Made by a program: the position numbers and the translations under genes
Part shown: piece by piece, positions 23,146 through 37,335 of the stretch
How the letters are laid out: every line of letters starts with the position of its first letter
Position numbering within the stretch: the stretch's first letter is position 1
Origin: Micromonospora sediminicola
GTDB lineage: Bacteria; Actinomycetota; Actinomycetes; Mycobacteriales; Micromonosporaceae
Direction of reading: 5' to 3'
Assembly (NCBI RefSeq): GCF_900089585.1
Contig: NZ_FLRH01000004.1
Span: 675,001-739,000, forward strand
Length of the DNA stretch: 64,000 bases
Notes under the pieces: model-generated
Told to the model about the DNA's origin: nothing
What the model saw: the letters and a program-made list of their open reading frames with translations, nothing else
The model's database searches: none

Positions 23146-23871
23146 TCAGGTCTCCTCGGCCCACGCCCGCCAGTCGTCGAGCACCCCGTAGAGGGCGGGC
23201 GTGAGCCACCCGGGGGCGGACCGGCGGAACACGCCCGGGTCCATGCCGCCGGCGCCGGCCGGGACCGCGCCGAGCAGGTTCGGCACCAGCTCGGACAGGT
23301 TGAGCCAGTGCACCAGCTCCGGCTCCGCCGGCCAGGCGCCGATCACCACGCCGGCCGGGACCGCCCGTCGCTCCAGCGCCTCCAGCGTCAACGCGGTGTG
23401 GTTGAGCGTGCCCAGCCCGGCCCGGGTCACCACCACCGCCGGCGCGCCCAGGGACACGGCCAGGTCGGCCACCGTCCAGGGCTCGCCGGACGGACGCAAC
23501 CCCATCGGTACGAGCAGCCCGCCGGCGCCCTCGACCAGCACCAGGTCGTGCTTGTCGGCCTCCTCGCGGATCGCGTCGACGGCGGTGTAGAGCTCCAGCG
23601 GCGGCAGCTCGGCGACCCGGGCGGCGGCGAGCGGGGCGAGCGGGTCCGGGTAGCTGGCCAGCGTCCGGCCGGTGAGCGGGGCGGCCAGCCGGGTCACCGA
23701 GTCGACGTCGCCGGGCTCACCGGTGGCCGTACCGGTCTGGCCGGGTTTGACCACCGCGACCCGCAGGCCGGCCGCCTGCGCGGCGGCGGCGACGGCCGCG
23801 GTCACCACGGTCTTGCCGATCTCGGTGTCCGTGCCGGTCACCAGCACCGGTCCGGTCCAGCCGTCGCTCAT
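23146..23871 (-). CDS. bioD: Dethiobiotin synthetase
   Basis: This 241-residue enzyme closes the ureido ring of biotin: it carboxylates 7,8-diaminopelargonic acid with CO2 and ATP. The P-loop VTGTDTEIGKTVVT near residue 12 is diagnostic, followed by VVKPGQTG and the active-site LVEGAGGLLVPMG near residue 125. ATG 23871 overlaps the bioF stop by 4 bp, so bioF and bioD are translationally coupled. The bioA transaminase that should supply its substrate is not in this window. The pair is divergent from bioB. Confidence 0.95.
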   Translation of the reverse strand: MSDGWTGPVLVTGTDTEIGKTVVTAAVAAAAQAAGLRVAVVKPGQTGTATGEPGDVDSVTRLAAPLTGRTLASYPDPLAPLAAARVAELPPLELYTAVDAIREEADKHDLVLVEGAGGLLVPMGLRPSGEPWTVADLAVSLGAPAVVVTRAGLGTLNHTALTLEALERRAVPAGVVIGAWPAEPELVHWLNLSELVPNLLGAVPAGAGGMDPGVFRRSAPGWLTPALYGVLDDWRAWAEET

Positions 23872-25013
23872 GAGACCTCCCGCGCACACGCCACGATCAC
23901 GTCCAGGGCCCGGGCGAATTCGGCCCGGTCCACCCCGGCGCCGATGGTCAGCCGCAGCCGGGACCGGCTGTCCGGCGTGGACGGGGGTCGGAAGCAGCCG
24001 ACCGCCACCCCCCGGGCGCGGCAGGCGGCGGCCCAGGCGGTGGCCGCCTCCGGGCCGGGCGCGGTCACCGACACCACCGCCGCGTCCGGGGCGGAGACCG
24101 ACAGCCCCGCCTCGCCCAGCACCCGCACCGCGAGCGCGGCCCGGTCGGCCAGCTCGGCGCGGAGCGCGTCCCCGGCGCGGGCCAGCCGCACCGCGGCGCG
24201 TACCCCGGCCGCCACCGCCGGCGGCAACGCGGTGTCGAAGATGAACGTGCGCCCGGTCTCCACCAGGTGCCGGACGAACTCGGCCGGCCCGGCGACCACG
24301 CCGCCCGCCCCGCCGAGCGCCTTGGACAGCGTCGCCGTGACCACCACGTCCGGCGCGCCGGCCAGCCCGGCGGCGGCCACCCCACCGGCCCCCGCCGGAC
24401 CGGTGACGCCCAGCGCGTGCGCGTCGTCGACCAGCAGCAGCGCGCCGTGCCGGCGGGCCACCGCGTGCAGCCGCGCGAGCGGGGCCAGGTCGCCGTCGAC
24501 CGAGAAGACCGACTCGGTCACCACCACCGCCGGCCGACCCGGCGCGGCGGCCAGCGCCGCCTCCACCGCCGCCACGTCCGCGTGCGGCGTCACCACGGTC
24601 TCCGCGCCGGAGATGCGGCAGCCGTCGATCAGCGAGGCGTGGTTGTGGGCGTCGGAGACGAGCAGCGTGCGCGGCTGCGTCAGGCCCCGGACCGCGGCGA
24701 GGTTGGCCAGGTAGCCGGAGGAGAACACCAGCGCCCGGTCGACACCGAGCCAGCCGGCCAGGTCGTCCTCCAGCGCGTGGTGCAGGTCGGTGGAGCCGCG
24801 CACCAGGCGCGACCCGGTGGCGCCCAGCCCGTACCCGGACAGGGCCCGCGCGGCGGCGGCGGTGACCTGCGGGTGGGTGGCCAGGCCGAGGTAGTCGTTG
24901 CCGGCCAGGTCGACCACGGCGTCGTCGGCGGCCCGCGGGCGCAGCGTGCGGGTCAGACCGGCCCGGGCCCGCAGCTCGGCCCGGCGGTCCAGGGCCGCCA
25001 GCCAGTCCGCCAC
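23868..25013 (-). CDS. bioF: 8-amino-7-oxononanoate synthase
   Basis: A 381-residue PLP enzyme of the alpha-oxoamine synthase family that condenses pimeloyl thioester with alanine in biotin synthesis. Seen: [12 protein letters not shown] near residue 38, [34 protein letters not shown], the [12 protein letters not shown] loop with the cofactor Asp, and [11 protein letters not shown] with the PLP-binding Lys. The start is GTG 25013 after GGGAGGGG. It is the first gene of bioF-bioD, 144 bp from the divergent bioB start, so one intergenic region probably serves both directions. Confidence 0.95.
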   Translation of the reverse strand: MADWLAALDRRAELRARAGLTRTLRPRAADDAVVDLAGNDYLGLATHPQVTAAAARALSGYGLGATGSRLVRGSTDLHHALEDDLAGWLGVDRALVFSSGYLANLAAVRGLTQPRTLLVSDAHNHASLIDGCRISGAETVVTPHADVAAVEAALAAAPGRPAVVVTESVFSVDGDLAPLARLHAVARRHGALLLVDDAHALGVTGPAGAGGVAAAGLAGAPDVVVTATLSKALGGAGGVVAGPAEFVRHLVETGRTFIFDTALPPAVAAGVRAAVRLARAGDALRAELADRAALAVRVLGEAGLSVSAPDAAVVSVTAPGPEAATAWAAACRARGVAVGCFRPPSTPDSRSRLRLTIGAGVDRAEFARALDVIVACAREVS

Positions 25014-25157
25014 CTGCCGTCCCCTCCCGCCGACTCCCCGCCCCGCCGGGCGCTTCCGCGGGGCGAAGTTACCACCCGGGCGGACCGCCCCGGCGTGGCG
25101 CGGTCCCGGCTCGCCAGCGGTTTCCCGGTGTCTCGGCGGCCTGTTAGGTTACGAGCC

Positions 25158-26153
25158 ATGCCAGAGATCCTCGACCAGGCCCGGACCCGGGTGCTGGAGA
25201 ACGGCGTCGGCCTCGACGAGGCCGGCATCCTCGCCGTGCTGAACCTGCCCGACGAGCACCTGCCCGCCGCCCTCCAGCTCGCCCACGAGGTCCGGATGCG
25301 GTGGTGCGGCCCGGAGGTCGAGGTCGAGGGCATCGTCTCGCTCAAGACCGGCGGCTGCCCGGAGGACTGCCACTTCTGCTCCCAGTCCGGCCTGTTCACC
25401 TCGCCGGTGCGCTCGGTCTGGCTGGACATCCCGGCACTGGTCGAGGCCGCGAAGCAGACCGCGGCGACCGGGGCGACCGAGTTCTGCATCGTGGCCGCCG
25501 TGCGGGGCCCCGACGCCCGGCTGATGACCCAGATGCGCGAGGGCGTGGCCGCCATCCGCGCCGCCGTCGACATCCAGGTCGCCGCCTCGCTCGGCATGCT
25601 CACCCAGGAGCAGGTCGACGAGCTGGTCGAGATGGGCGTGCACCGCTACAACCACAACCTGGAGACCTGCCGCTCCTACTTCCCCAACGTGGTCACCACG
25701 CACTCCTGGGAGGAGCGCTGGGAGACGCTGCGGATGGTCCGCGAGTCCGGCATGGAGGTCTGCTGCGGCGGCATCCTCGGGCTCGGCGAGACGGTCGAGC
25801 AGCGCGCCGAGTTCGCCGCCCAGCTCGCCGAGCTGGACCCGCACGAGGTGCCGCTGAACTTCCTCAACCCGCGTCCGGGCACGCCGCTGGGTGACCGCCC
25901 GACGGTCGAGGGCAAGGACGCGCTGCGGGCCATCGCCGCGTTCCGGCTGGCCATGCCCCGCACCATCCTGCGCTACGCGGGCGGCCGCGAACTGACCCTC
26001 GGTGACCTCGGCACCCGCGAGGGCCTGCTCGGCGGCATCAACGCGGTCATCGTCGGCAACTACCTGACCACGCTCGGTCGGCCGGCGACCGACGACCTGA
26101 AGCTGCTGGAAGACCTGAAGATGCCGGTGAAGGCGCTCTCGGCGACCCTGTGA
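25158..26153 (+). CDS. bioB: Biotin synthase (radical SAM)
   Basis: This 331-residue radical-SAM enzyme inserts sulphur into dethiobiotin to make biotin. The CxxxCxxC motif binding the SAM-cleaving 4Fe-4S cluster is at Cys67, Cys71 and Cys74 ([12 protein letters not shown]). Residues for the sacrificial cluster fall within [13 protein letters not shown] and [14 protein letters not shown], and [11 protein letters not shown] is conserved. It is followed 7 bp later by bsaP, whose product supports the Fe-S clusters of this type of BioB. ATG 25158. The frame is open far upstream through the antisense of bioF, which is not coding. Confidence 0.96.
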   Translation: MPEILDQARTRVLENGVGLDEAGILAVLNLPDEHLPAALQLAHEVRMRWCGPEVEVEGIVSLKTGGCPEDCHFCSQSGLFTSPVRSVWLDIPALVEAAKQTAATGATEFCIVAAVRGPDARLMTQMREGVAAIRAAVDIQVAASLGMLTQEQVDELVEMGVHRYNHNLETCRSYFPNVVTTHSWEERWETLRMVRESGMEVCCGGILGLGETVEQRAEFAAQLAELDPHEVPLNFLNPRPGTPLGDRPTVEGKDALRAIAAFRLAMPRTILRYAGGRELTLGDLGTREGLLGGINAVIVGNYLTTLGRPATDDLKLLEDLKMPVKALSATL

Positions 26154-26160
26154 GGCAGCG

Positions 26161-26376
26161 GTGACCGAACTCTCCCCCGCCACGGCCCTCCCCGCCGCGC
26201 TCTGGTGCGACAGGTGCGGCGAGTCGGTGGCGGCCGGCCCGCACCCGGCGTGCGCGGCGGCCCGGGCGCTGGAGCCGCCGCGCTGGTGCGCGTCCTGCCG
26301 GCGGCGGATGAAGGTGCAGGTCGTGCCGACCGGCTGGTCGGCGGTCTGCGTCGAGCACGGCGAGCGGCGGGGCTGA
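26161..26376 (+). CDS. bsaP: Biotin synthase auxiliary protein BsaP
   Basis: A 71-residue cysteine-rich protein directly after bioB. It has a CDRCGES motif near residue 16, then a C in the middle, [12 protein letters not shown] near residue 43 and a final Cys in [10 protein letters not shown], with a conserved W-C-D start and VPTGWSAVC. This pattern and position match BsaP (mycobacterial Rv1590), reported to be needed for biotin synthesis by the actinobacterial form of BioB, probably by sustaining its Fe-S cluster. The start is GTG 26161, 7 bp after the bioB stop, clearly co-transcribed. Many annotations leave it hypothetical. Confidence 0.85.
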   Translation: MTELSPATALPAALWCDRCGESVAAGPHPACAAARALEPPRWCASCRRRMKVQVVPTGWSAVCVEHGERRG

Positions 26377-26379
26377 GGC

Positions 26380-26886
26380 GTGCTGCGGGGACGGGCGGTG
26401 ACGCTGCGACCGGCGACGGACGACGACGTGCCCGCGCTGGCCGCGATCCGGGCCACCCCGGAGGTGCGCCGCTGGTGGCGCGGCGGGGACGACCTGGTCG
26501 AGGCGGTCCGCGCCGACCTGGCCGACGAGGCGCTGACCGTCTACGCGATCGAGCACTCCGGCCGGCTGGTCGGCGCGATCCAGTGGTACGCCGAGACCGA
26601 CCCGGACTACCGCCACGCCAGCCTGGACATCTTCCTCGACCCGGCGGCGCGCGGCGCCGGGCTGGGCGGGGACGCCGTGCGCACGCTGGCCCGGCACCTG
26701 GTCGACGAGTACGGCCACCACCGGTTCACCATCGACCCGGCGGCGGCGAACACGGCGGCGATCCGGGCGTACGCGAAGGTGGGGTTCCGTCCGGTGGGCA
26801 TCATGCGCCGCTACGAGCGCGGGGCGGACGGGCGCTGGCACGACGCGCTGCTGATGGACCTGCTCGCGGAGGACCTGCCCGGCTGA
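26380..26886 (+). CDS. GNAT N-acetyltransferase, aminoglycoside 6'-acetyltransferase-like
   Basis: A 168-residue GNAT enzyme: TLRPATDDD start, GAIQWYAETDPDYRHASLDIF (WYxE..D core), acetyl-CoA loop ARGAGLGGDAVRTL, and an AAANTAAIRAYAKVGFRPVG tail (NxxAIxxYxKxGF). The layout is that of AAC(6')-type and RimJ-like acetyltransferases. A resistance role is possible but cannot be inferred from sequence alone; many chromosomal relatives have other amine substrates. GTG 26380 lies 3 bp after the bsaP stop, so it is probably the third gene of the bioB transcript. It converges with another GNAT gene, leaving 1 bp between stops. Confidence 0.82.
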   Translation: MLRGRAVTLRPATDDDVPALAAIRATPEVRRWWRGGDDLVEAVRADLADEALTVYAIEHSGRLVGAIQWYAETDPDYRHASLDIFLDPAARGAGLGGDAVRTLARHLVDEYGHHRFTIDPAAANTAAIRAYAKVGFRPVGIMRRYERGADGRWHDALLMDLLAEDLPG

Positions 26887-26887
26887 G

Positions 26888-27412
26888 TCAGCGGGTGGCG
26901 ATCCAGTACCGGCGCAGCCGGCCCAGTTCGGTGTCGCGGACGTCCTCCAGCACCCCGCCGTGCCGCTCGATGGTCCGCGCCGAGGCGGTGTTCTCCACGT
27001 CGCAGGTGACCAGCACCGGGTCGATGCCGCGCCGGGCCGCCTCGGCGAGCGCGGCGCCGAGCGCGAAGGTGGCCAGCCCACGCCGCCGGGCCGAGGGGCG
27101 CACCCCGTAGCCGATGTGGCCGCCGGCCTCGCGCAGGAAGTCGTTGAGGCGCAGCCGCAGCGAGATCGCCCCGAGCACCTCGTCCTCCTCGACGATCCAC
27201 CAGTACAGCGCCGGCACCATGCCCTCGGGCAGTCGGGACTCGTCCTCCCCGGCGCGCAGCCCGTCCACCCAGGCGGCGAAGCCGGCCGGGGTGTCGACGT
27301 CGTCGGTGGGGCGCAGCCCCGCGCCGTCCTGGTGCACGCCACGCCCCCACTCGTCCCGGGCGGCCAGCCAGGACCGGTGCAGGCGGGTGGTCGGGGTGAT
27401 CAGCTCGGGCAT
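26888..27412 (-). CDS. GNAT N-acetyltransferase
   Basis: A 174-residue acetyltransferase. HRSWLAARDEWG start, [43 protein letters not shown] contains the beta4 strand and the R/Q-x-x-G-x-G/A acetyl-CoA loop (ARRRGLA), then VTCDVENTASARTIERHGG, the classic alpha4 segment. It resembles the predicted acetyltransferases of the YycN/COG3981 type that act on small amines. It stands alone, with a terminator-rich region upstream and a convergent GNAT gene downstream. ATG 27412. Confidence 0.85.
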   Translation of the reverse strand: MPELITPTTRLHRSWLAARDEWGRGVHQDGAGLRPTDDVDTPAGFAAWVDGLRAGEDESRLPEGMVPALYWWIVEEDEVLGAISLRLRLNDFLREAGGHIGYGVRPSARRRGLATFALGAALAEAARRGIDPVLVTCDVENTASARTIERHGGVLEDVRDTELGRLRRYWIATR

Positions 27413-27489
27413 GCCGGGAGGCTACCGGGGTGGCCGGTCGGCGGTCGCCCCGAATTCGGCCGTCCGGCCGGGACGTCACTCGTCGCCAG

Positions 27490-27522
27490 GCGTGCCCGGC
27501 ACCGCACGGGTGCCGGGCACGC
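27490..27522 (-). terminator. Terminator downstream of the xylanase gene
   Basis: Perfect 14-bp stem (GCGTGCCCGGCACC at 27490-27503, complement 27509-27522) with a 5-nt loop, 22 bp beyond the stop of the minus-strand GH10-GH62 gene. Confidence 0.8.
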
Positions 27523-27543
27523 TGTCCTCGAACGGTGTGGCGC

Positions 27544-30039
<2,496 letters not shown>

Positions 30040-30092
30040 TTAAAAATCGATCATTGTCGATGCTTACATCGAGTCCCGGTCCGGGACAACAG

Positions 30093-30114
30093 GTTTCGGA
30101 AAAGTTTCGGAAAC
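30093..30114. promoter_or_regulatory. 11-bp tandem direct repeat upstream of the xylanase
   Basis: GTTTCGGAAAA (30093-30103) is followed at once by GTTTCGGAAAC (30104-30114). An 11-bp period places two identical half-sites on one DNA face, 114 bp from the xylanase start, as for a regulator or promoter element. It could also read as CCGAAAC half-sites in the minus direction. Confidence 0.5.
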
Positions 30115-30159
30115 GTGTGCGCCGAGCCTCCCGTCCCGCGCTGCGGAAGAGGCGGCGTG

Positions 30160-30196
30160 GCGTGGTCGGCCACCCGGGTACGGTGACCGACCACGC
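30160..30196 (-). terminator. Terminator downstream of the cellulase gene
   Basis: 15-bp stem with one G-T pair (GCGTGGTCGGCCACC at 30160-30174 with 30182-30196), 7-nt loop, 15 bp after the stop of the minus-strand GH9 gene. Confidence 0.75.
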
Positions 30197-30211
30197 CCGC
30201 CGGGCCGGCGC

Positions 30212-33512
<3,301 letters not shown>

Positions 33513-35078
33513 ATGGCCCTTCGACTCGCCGACGGCACCTCCTGGTCCGACACCCTCGCCCGGGCCGTGGCCGCCACCCCCGAGGCCTTCGACACGAGCG
33601 CCGACGGCGGCGCCACGCTGCACAACCTCGTGGAGGGCCAGTGGCGGGCGCTCGGCACGCCCACCGCGGTCCGCAGCCCGGTCGACAACACCACGCTGGT
33701 GAACCTGGCCCGGCTCGACGCCGACGCCGCCCGGGCCGCGGTCGCCCACGCCGCCGCCGCGCACCGGGAGTGGGCCCGGACCCCGCTGGCCGAGCGCACC
33801 GCCCGGGTCACCGACGCGCTGGACGCGCTCACCGCGCACCGCGACCTGCTCGCCCTGCTGCTGGTCTGGGAGATCGGCAAGCCGTGGCGGCTCGCCTGCG
33901 CCGACGTGGACCGGGCGCTCGACGGCGTGCGCTGGTACGTCGGTGAGATAGAGCGGATGCTCGCCGACGGCCGCGAGCCGCTGCCCGGCCCGGTCAGCAA
34001 CATCGCCTCCTGGAACTACCCGATGAGCGTGCTCGTGCACGCCGAACTGGTGCAGCTCCTGGCCGGCAACGCGGTCATCGCCAAGACCCCGTCCCAGGGC
34101 GGCGCGGTCTGCCTCACCGTCGCGCACGCGCTGATGCGCCGGGCCGGGCTGCCCGCCACGCTGGTCTCCGGCAGCGGCGAGGAACTGTCCGAGGTGCTGG
34201 TCCGCGCGCCCGAGATCGGCGCGGTGGCGTTCGTCGGCGGGCGCTCCAACGGCGGCAAGGTCGCCGCGGCACTGCTCGACTCCGACAAGCGGCACTTCAT
34301 CGAGCAGGAGGGCCTCAACGCCTGGGGCATCTGGAACTTCTCCCAGTGGGACACGCTCGCGGCGCACCTGAAGAAGGGCTTCGAGTACGGCAAGCAGCGC
34401 TGCACCGCGTACCCCCGGTTCGTGGTCCAGCGGGACCTGGTCGACGAGTTCCTCGACATGTACCTGCCGGTCGTCCGCTCGGTCCGCTTCGGCCACCCGC
34501 TCGCCGTCGGCGACGACTGGTCGGCCGGCGACCCGCTGCCGGAGTTGGACTTCGGCCCGCTGATCAGCGCGGCCAAGGCCGACGAGCTGCGGCGCAAGGT
34601 CGACGAGGCGGTACGCGGCGGCGCCGTGCCGCTGCACCGGGGCAAGCTCGACGGGGCGCCGTTCCTCGACGGGCAGGACACCTCGGCGTACGTGGCCCCC
34701 GCCGTGCTGCTGGCCCCGCCCGGCCGGTCCCGCCTGATGCACGCCGAGCCGTTCGGCCCGGTGGACACCATCGTCGTGGTGGACACCACCGACGAGCTGC
34801 TGGCCCAGATGAACGCCTCCAACGGCGCGCTGGTCGCGTCGCTGGCCTGCGACGACGAGGAGCTGGCCGGCAAGCTGGCGGTCGACCTGCAGGCCTTCAA
34901 GGTGGGCATCAACAAGCCCCGCTCCCGGGGCGACCGGGACGAGGCGTTCGGCGGCCGGGGCGCGTCCTGGAAGGGCGCGTTCGTCGGCGGCGACCTGCTG
35001 GTCCAGGCGGTCACCGTGGGCGGCGACCGACGCCTCTACGGCAACTTCCCGGACTACAGCAGCTACCCGGCCACCTGA
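33513..35078 (+). CDS. Aldehyde dehydrogenase family protein
   Basis: A 521-residue NAD(P)-dependent aldehyde dehydrogenase. SNIASWNYPMS with TPSQGG forms the coenzyme site, IEQEGLNAWGI carries the general-base Glu, and GKQRCTAYPR the catalytic Cys. EPFGPVDTIVV near the C-terminus is also typical. The catalytic-loop sequences diverge from the common betaine and succinate-semialdehyde types, so the aldehyde cannot be named. GAGGAG at 33501-33506 supports ATG 33513. It is divergent from the cellulase gene and closed by a terminator shared with the next, convergent gene. Confidence 0.88.
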   Translation: MALRLADGTSWSDTLARAVAATPEAFDTSADGGATLHNLVEGQWRALGTPTAVRSPVDNTTLVNLARLDADAARAAVAHAAAAHREWARTPLAERTARVTDALDALTAHRDLLALLLVWEIGKPWRLACADVDRALDGVRWYVGEIERMLADGREPLPGPVSNIASWNYPMSVLVHAELVQLLAGNAVIAKTPSQGGAVCLTVAHALMRRAGLPATLVSGSGEELSEVLVRAPEIGAVAFVGGRSNGGKVAAALLDSDKRHFIEQEGLNAWGIWNFSQWDTLAAHLKKGFEYGKQRCTAYPRFVVQRDLVDEFLDMYLPVVRSVRFGHPLAVGDDWSAGDPLPELDFGPLISAAKADELRRKVDEAVRGGAVPLHRGKLDGAPFLDGQDTSAYVAPAVLLAPPGRSRLMHAEPFGPVDTIVVVDTTDELLAQMNASNGALVASLACDDEELAGKLAVDLQAFKVGINKPRSRGDRDEAFGGRGASWKGAFVGGDLLVQAVTVGGDRRLYGNFPDYSSYPAT

Positions 35079-35096
35079 ACCGTCCCGACACACGAA

Positions 35097-35122
35097 CGGG
35101 GCCCCCGCACCGGGGGGCCCCG
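35097..35122. terminator. Terminator after the aldehyde dehydrogenase
   Basis: 10-bp stem CGGGGCCCCC (35097-35106) with complement 35113-35122 and a 6-nt loop, 18 bp after the stop, between convergent genes. Confidence 0.8.
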
Positions 35123-35257
35123 CCGTGTCACCGCCCCCCGCATCGGGAGTCGGTCCGGGTGGCGCGCCGGGCGCCGGTTGCGGCCGTCCGGTCGTGCCCC
35201 TCGGGCGCGCCGCGCCGTTGCGGCTCACCTCCGTGGTCGGACCGGACGACCGTCAGC

Positions 35258-36400
35258 TCAATCCGACCGCTGCGCCGGCACGACCGCGCCGGCACCCGCG
35301 CCGCGACCGGCCGTCGCCGGTCCGCCGGTCACCGCGCCCGCCGCACCGCCGGCCGCCGGCCACCCGGCCGTCGCCGGGACCAGCGGGAGCGTCGCGGTCA
35401 GCACCGCGCCGTCGCGCTCCACCGCCACCGGCCGGTCCAGCCGGCGCAGCGTCCGCAGCATCGGGGTGTTCTCCGCCTGCACGTGCAGCAGCACGGCGGC
35501 GTAGCCGGCCCGGTCGGCGTGCCCGACCAGGCGGCGCAGCAGCGCCGAGCCGAGACCCCGGCGCTGCCAGTCGTCGCGGACCAGCAGCGCCGCCTCGGCC
35601 TCGTCCCCCTCGCCGAGCAGGTTGGCCATGGCCACGACCGGCTCCGCCGCCCCGCCGGAGCCCGCCGTGGCGAGCACTGTCACCCCCCGGGCCGGCTCCA
35701 GCAGTCGGCGCAGCCGCGCCGGCGACGGGTCCGCCGCCCCGCTCAGGTAGCGCCGCTGCCGGCTTCGCGCCGAGCAGGCCACGTGCAGCTCGCGTACGGC
35801 CGGCACGTCCTCGACGGTGGCCGGCCGCACCGTCACCTCCGCGCCGTCCGGCAGCACCAGCGTGACCCGGTCGACGTCCCGGCGGGCCAGCGTCGCCGCC
35901 AGCTCGACCAGGGCCTGCGCCCGGGCGTACTCGGCCGGGGTGAAGCTCGGCTCCCGCCGGCGCAGCTCGTAGCCGCCGCCGGCCGGGTCGGTGAGCAGCA
36001 TGGTGGTGCCGCCCACGCCGCCGGGCGCGGCGGCCGGGGTCGGGCGCCAGGTCACCGCGTCGGCGCCGAGCAGCGTCCGCAGTGTCGCGCCGGCCGCCTC
36101 CGGGTCGCGCACCAGCCGGCCGGCCAGGCCGAGCACCCGGGTCGGCTCGTCGGCCAGCCCGCGCGCCTCGCTGCGCGCCACCCAGCAGTCCCGGCCCCGC
36201 CCGCGCGCCACGGCGGCCCGCAGCTCGGCCTCGGTGACCTGCTCGGGCGCGTCGACCAGGAAGTCGTCGACCGCGCCGACCTCGGTGGTGTGCACCTGCA
36301 CGGTGAGGATGTTGACCCCGCGCAACGCGAGGCTCGCCGTGAGCACCGACAGGTAACCCGGCCGGTCGTCCACGGTGGCTCGGATCCGCCAGAGCGCCAT
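35258..36400 (-). CDS. ACT domain - GNAT acetyltransferase fusion
   Basis: A 380-residue fusion. Residues ~1-75 are an ACT domain (RIRATVDDRPGYLSVLTASLALRGVNI holds the ligand-binding DxPGxL motif), residues ~80-180 a linker with a degenerate second ACT-like repeat, and residues ~185-345 a GNAT domain (VTVRPATVEDVPAVREL, then VRDDWQRRGLGSALLRRLVGHA with the acetyl-CoA loop). ACT domains bind amino acids, so acetylation of a protein or metabolite may be under amino-acid control, as for actinobacterial Pat-type fusions. The C-terminal ~35 residues are Ala/Gly-rich. ATG 36400. A second ACT protein is encoded 80 bp upstream on the same strand. Confidence 0.85.
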   Translation of the reverse strand: MALWRIRATVDDRPGYLSVLTASLALRGVNILTVQVHTTEVGAVDDFLVDAPEQVTEAELRAAVARGRGRDCWVARSEARGLADEPTRVLGLAGRLVRDPEAAGATLRTLLGADAVTWRPTPAAAPGGVGGTTMLLTDPAGGGYELRRREPSFTPAEYARAQALVELAATLARRDVDRVTLVLPDGAEVTVRPATVEDVPAVRELHVACSARSRQRRYLSGAADPSPARLRRLLEPARGVTVLATAGSGGAAEPVVAMANLLGEGDEAEAALLVRDDWQRRGLGSALLRRLVGHADRAGYAAVLLHVQAENTPMLRTLRRLDRPVAVERDGAVLTATLPLVPATAGWPAAGGAAGAVTGGPATAGRGAGAGAVVPAQRSD

Positions 36401-36480
36401 GGTTGTCTCCCTTCCTCACCCCCGACCATGCCGGCCGCCTGTTGCGCCCCCGTTGCCCCGGGGTGACGCGGCGCGACCGG

Positions 36481-37185
36481 TCAGGTGATGGTGGTCACCG
36501 GTGGCGCGCCGACCAGGTCCAGCCGGTCGCCGAGGATCACCGCGCTGGCCCGGACCAGCTGGGCGAGCCGGTCCACCTCGGTGGAGTGGAACCCGGCGGC
36601 CGCGAGCGGTTCGCTGTGGTCGCGGGCGACCACCAGCACCAGGCCGGCCCGACCGAACGGCGCGACCGCGTAGTGGTGCCCGTCCGGCGCGGTCAGGGCG
36701 CGGGCCCGCAGCGGGGTCACCTCGGGCAGCCGGGGCGGGCTCGGGGCCCGCCAGCTCGCGTGCCCGACCGCGGCCGTGCCGCACCCGCCGCTGCGCGAGG
36801 CCCAGTCCAGCGGGACCACGGCGGCCACCGCCCAGTCCGCCGCGAGCAGCCCGGGCACGGCGTCGACGAGCGTGGCCACCCCGTCGGTCGGGTTGGCCGC
36901 CACCTGGGCGAGCAGCTCGGCGTCCTGGCCGGTGGTGGTGGGCGCGCCGATCGCCCGCCACACCCCGTCCACCCGGACACCGGGGATCGCGGCCAGCCCG
37001 GCGAGCAGCCGCTCCACCCGCGCCGCGCCCGGCCAGACCACGGTGAAGTCGTCGACCGCCCGCCCGCCGAGCCGTTCCAGGACCACCACCTGCACGATGT
37101 CGGCGCCGGAGACGCCGAGCGTCCGGGCCACCTGGCCGAGCGTGCCCGGTCGGTCCGGCAGGGTCACCCGAACTCTCAGCAGCAT
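36481..37185 (-). CDS. ACT-domain amino-acid-binding protein
   Basis: A 234-residue protein. Residues 1-75 are an ACT domain (LLRVRVTLPDRPGTLGQVARTLGVSGADI); the remainder is a second domain with LARALTAPDGHHYAVAPFGRAGLVLVVAR-like strands (RAGLVLVVAR cited) of GAF-like appearance. ATG 37185 has GGAGGGG 9 nt upstream; the frame is open further up but without coding character. It lies just upstream of the ACT-GNAT gene on the same strand, so both may sense amino acids in one circuit. The ligand is unknown. It is divergent from the kinase/acyl-CoA dehydrogenase pair. Confidence 0.75.
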   Translation of the reverse strand: MLLRVRVTLPDRPGTLGQVARTLGVSGADIVQVVVLERLGGRAVDDFTVVWPGAARVERLLAGLAAIPGVRVDGVWRAIGAPTTTGQDAELLAQVAANPTDGVATLVDAVPGLLAADWAVAAVVPLDWASRSGGCGTAAVGHASWRAPSPPRLPEVTPLRARALTAPDGHHYAVAPFGRAGLVLVVARDHSEPLAAAGFHSTEVDRLAQLVRASAVILGDRLDLVGAPPVTTIT

Positions 37186-37300
37186 GTCTGATCCCCTCCG
37201 CTCGGCGGGCCGGCCCGACGGCCGGCAGGCTGGGGCCCAGCCTGCCGGCTGACCATTTCGCCCCCGTTGCAGCGGCATGTCCCGGCGGGAAAATCCGACC

Positions 37301-37330
37301 TTGACAAGAAAGCTGAGCTGCCATCAACTA
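37301..37330 (+). promoter_or_regulatory. Candidate housekeeping promoter, leaderless
   Basis: TTGACA (37301-37306) matches the -35 consensus exactly; a weak -10 (CAACTA or AACTAT, about 37325-37331) lies 18 to 19 nt further on. Transcription would start at about ATG 37336, which has no ribosome site, so the mRNA may be leaderless. Confidence 0.5.
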
Positions 37331-37335
37331 TTCGG

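Noticed and set aside
25014-25157. BirA-type biotin operator between bioF and bioB
   Set aside because: No long inverted repeat of the known BirA or BioQ type is visible; regulation of the divergent pair stays open.
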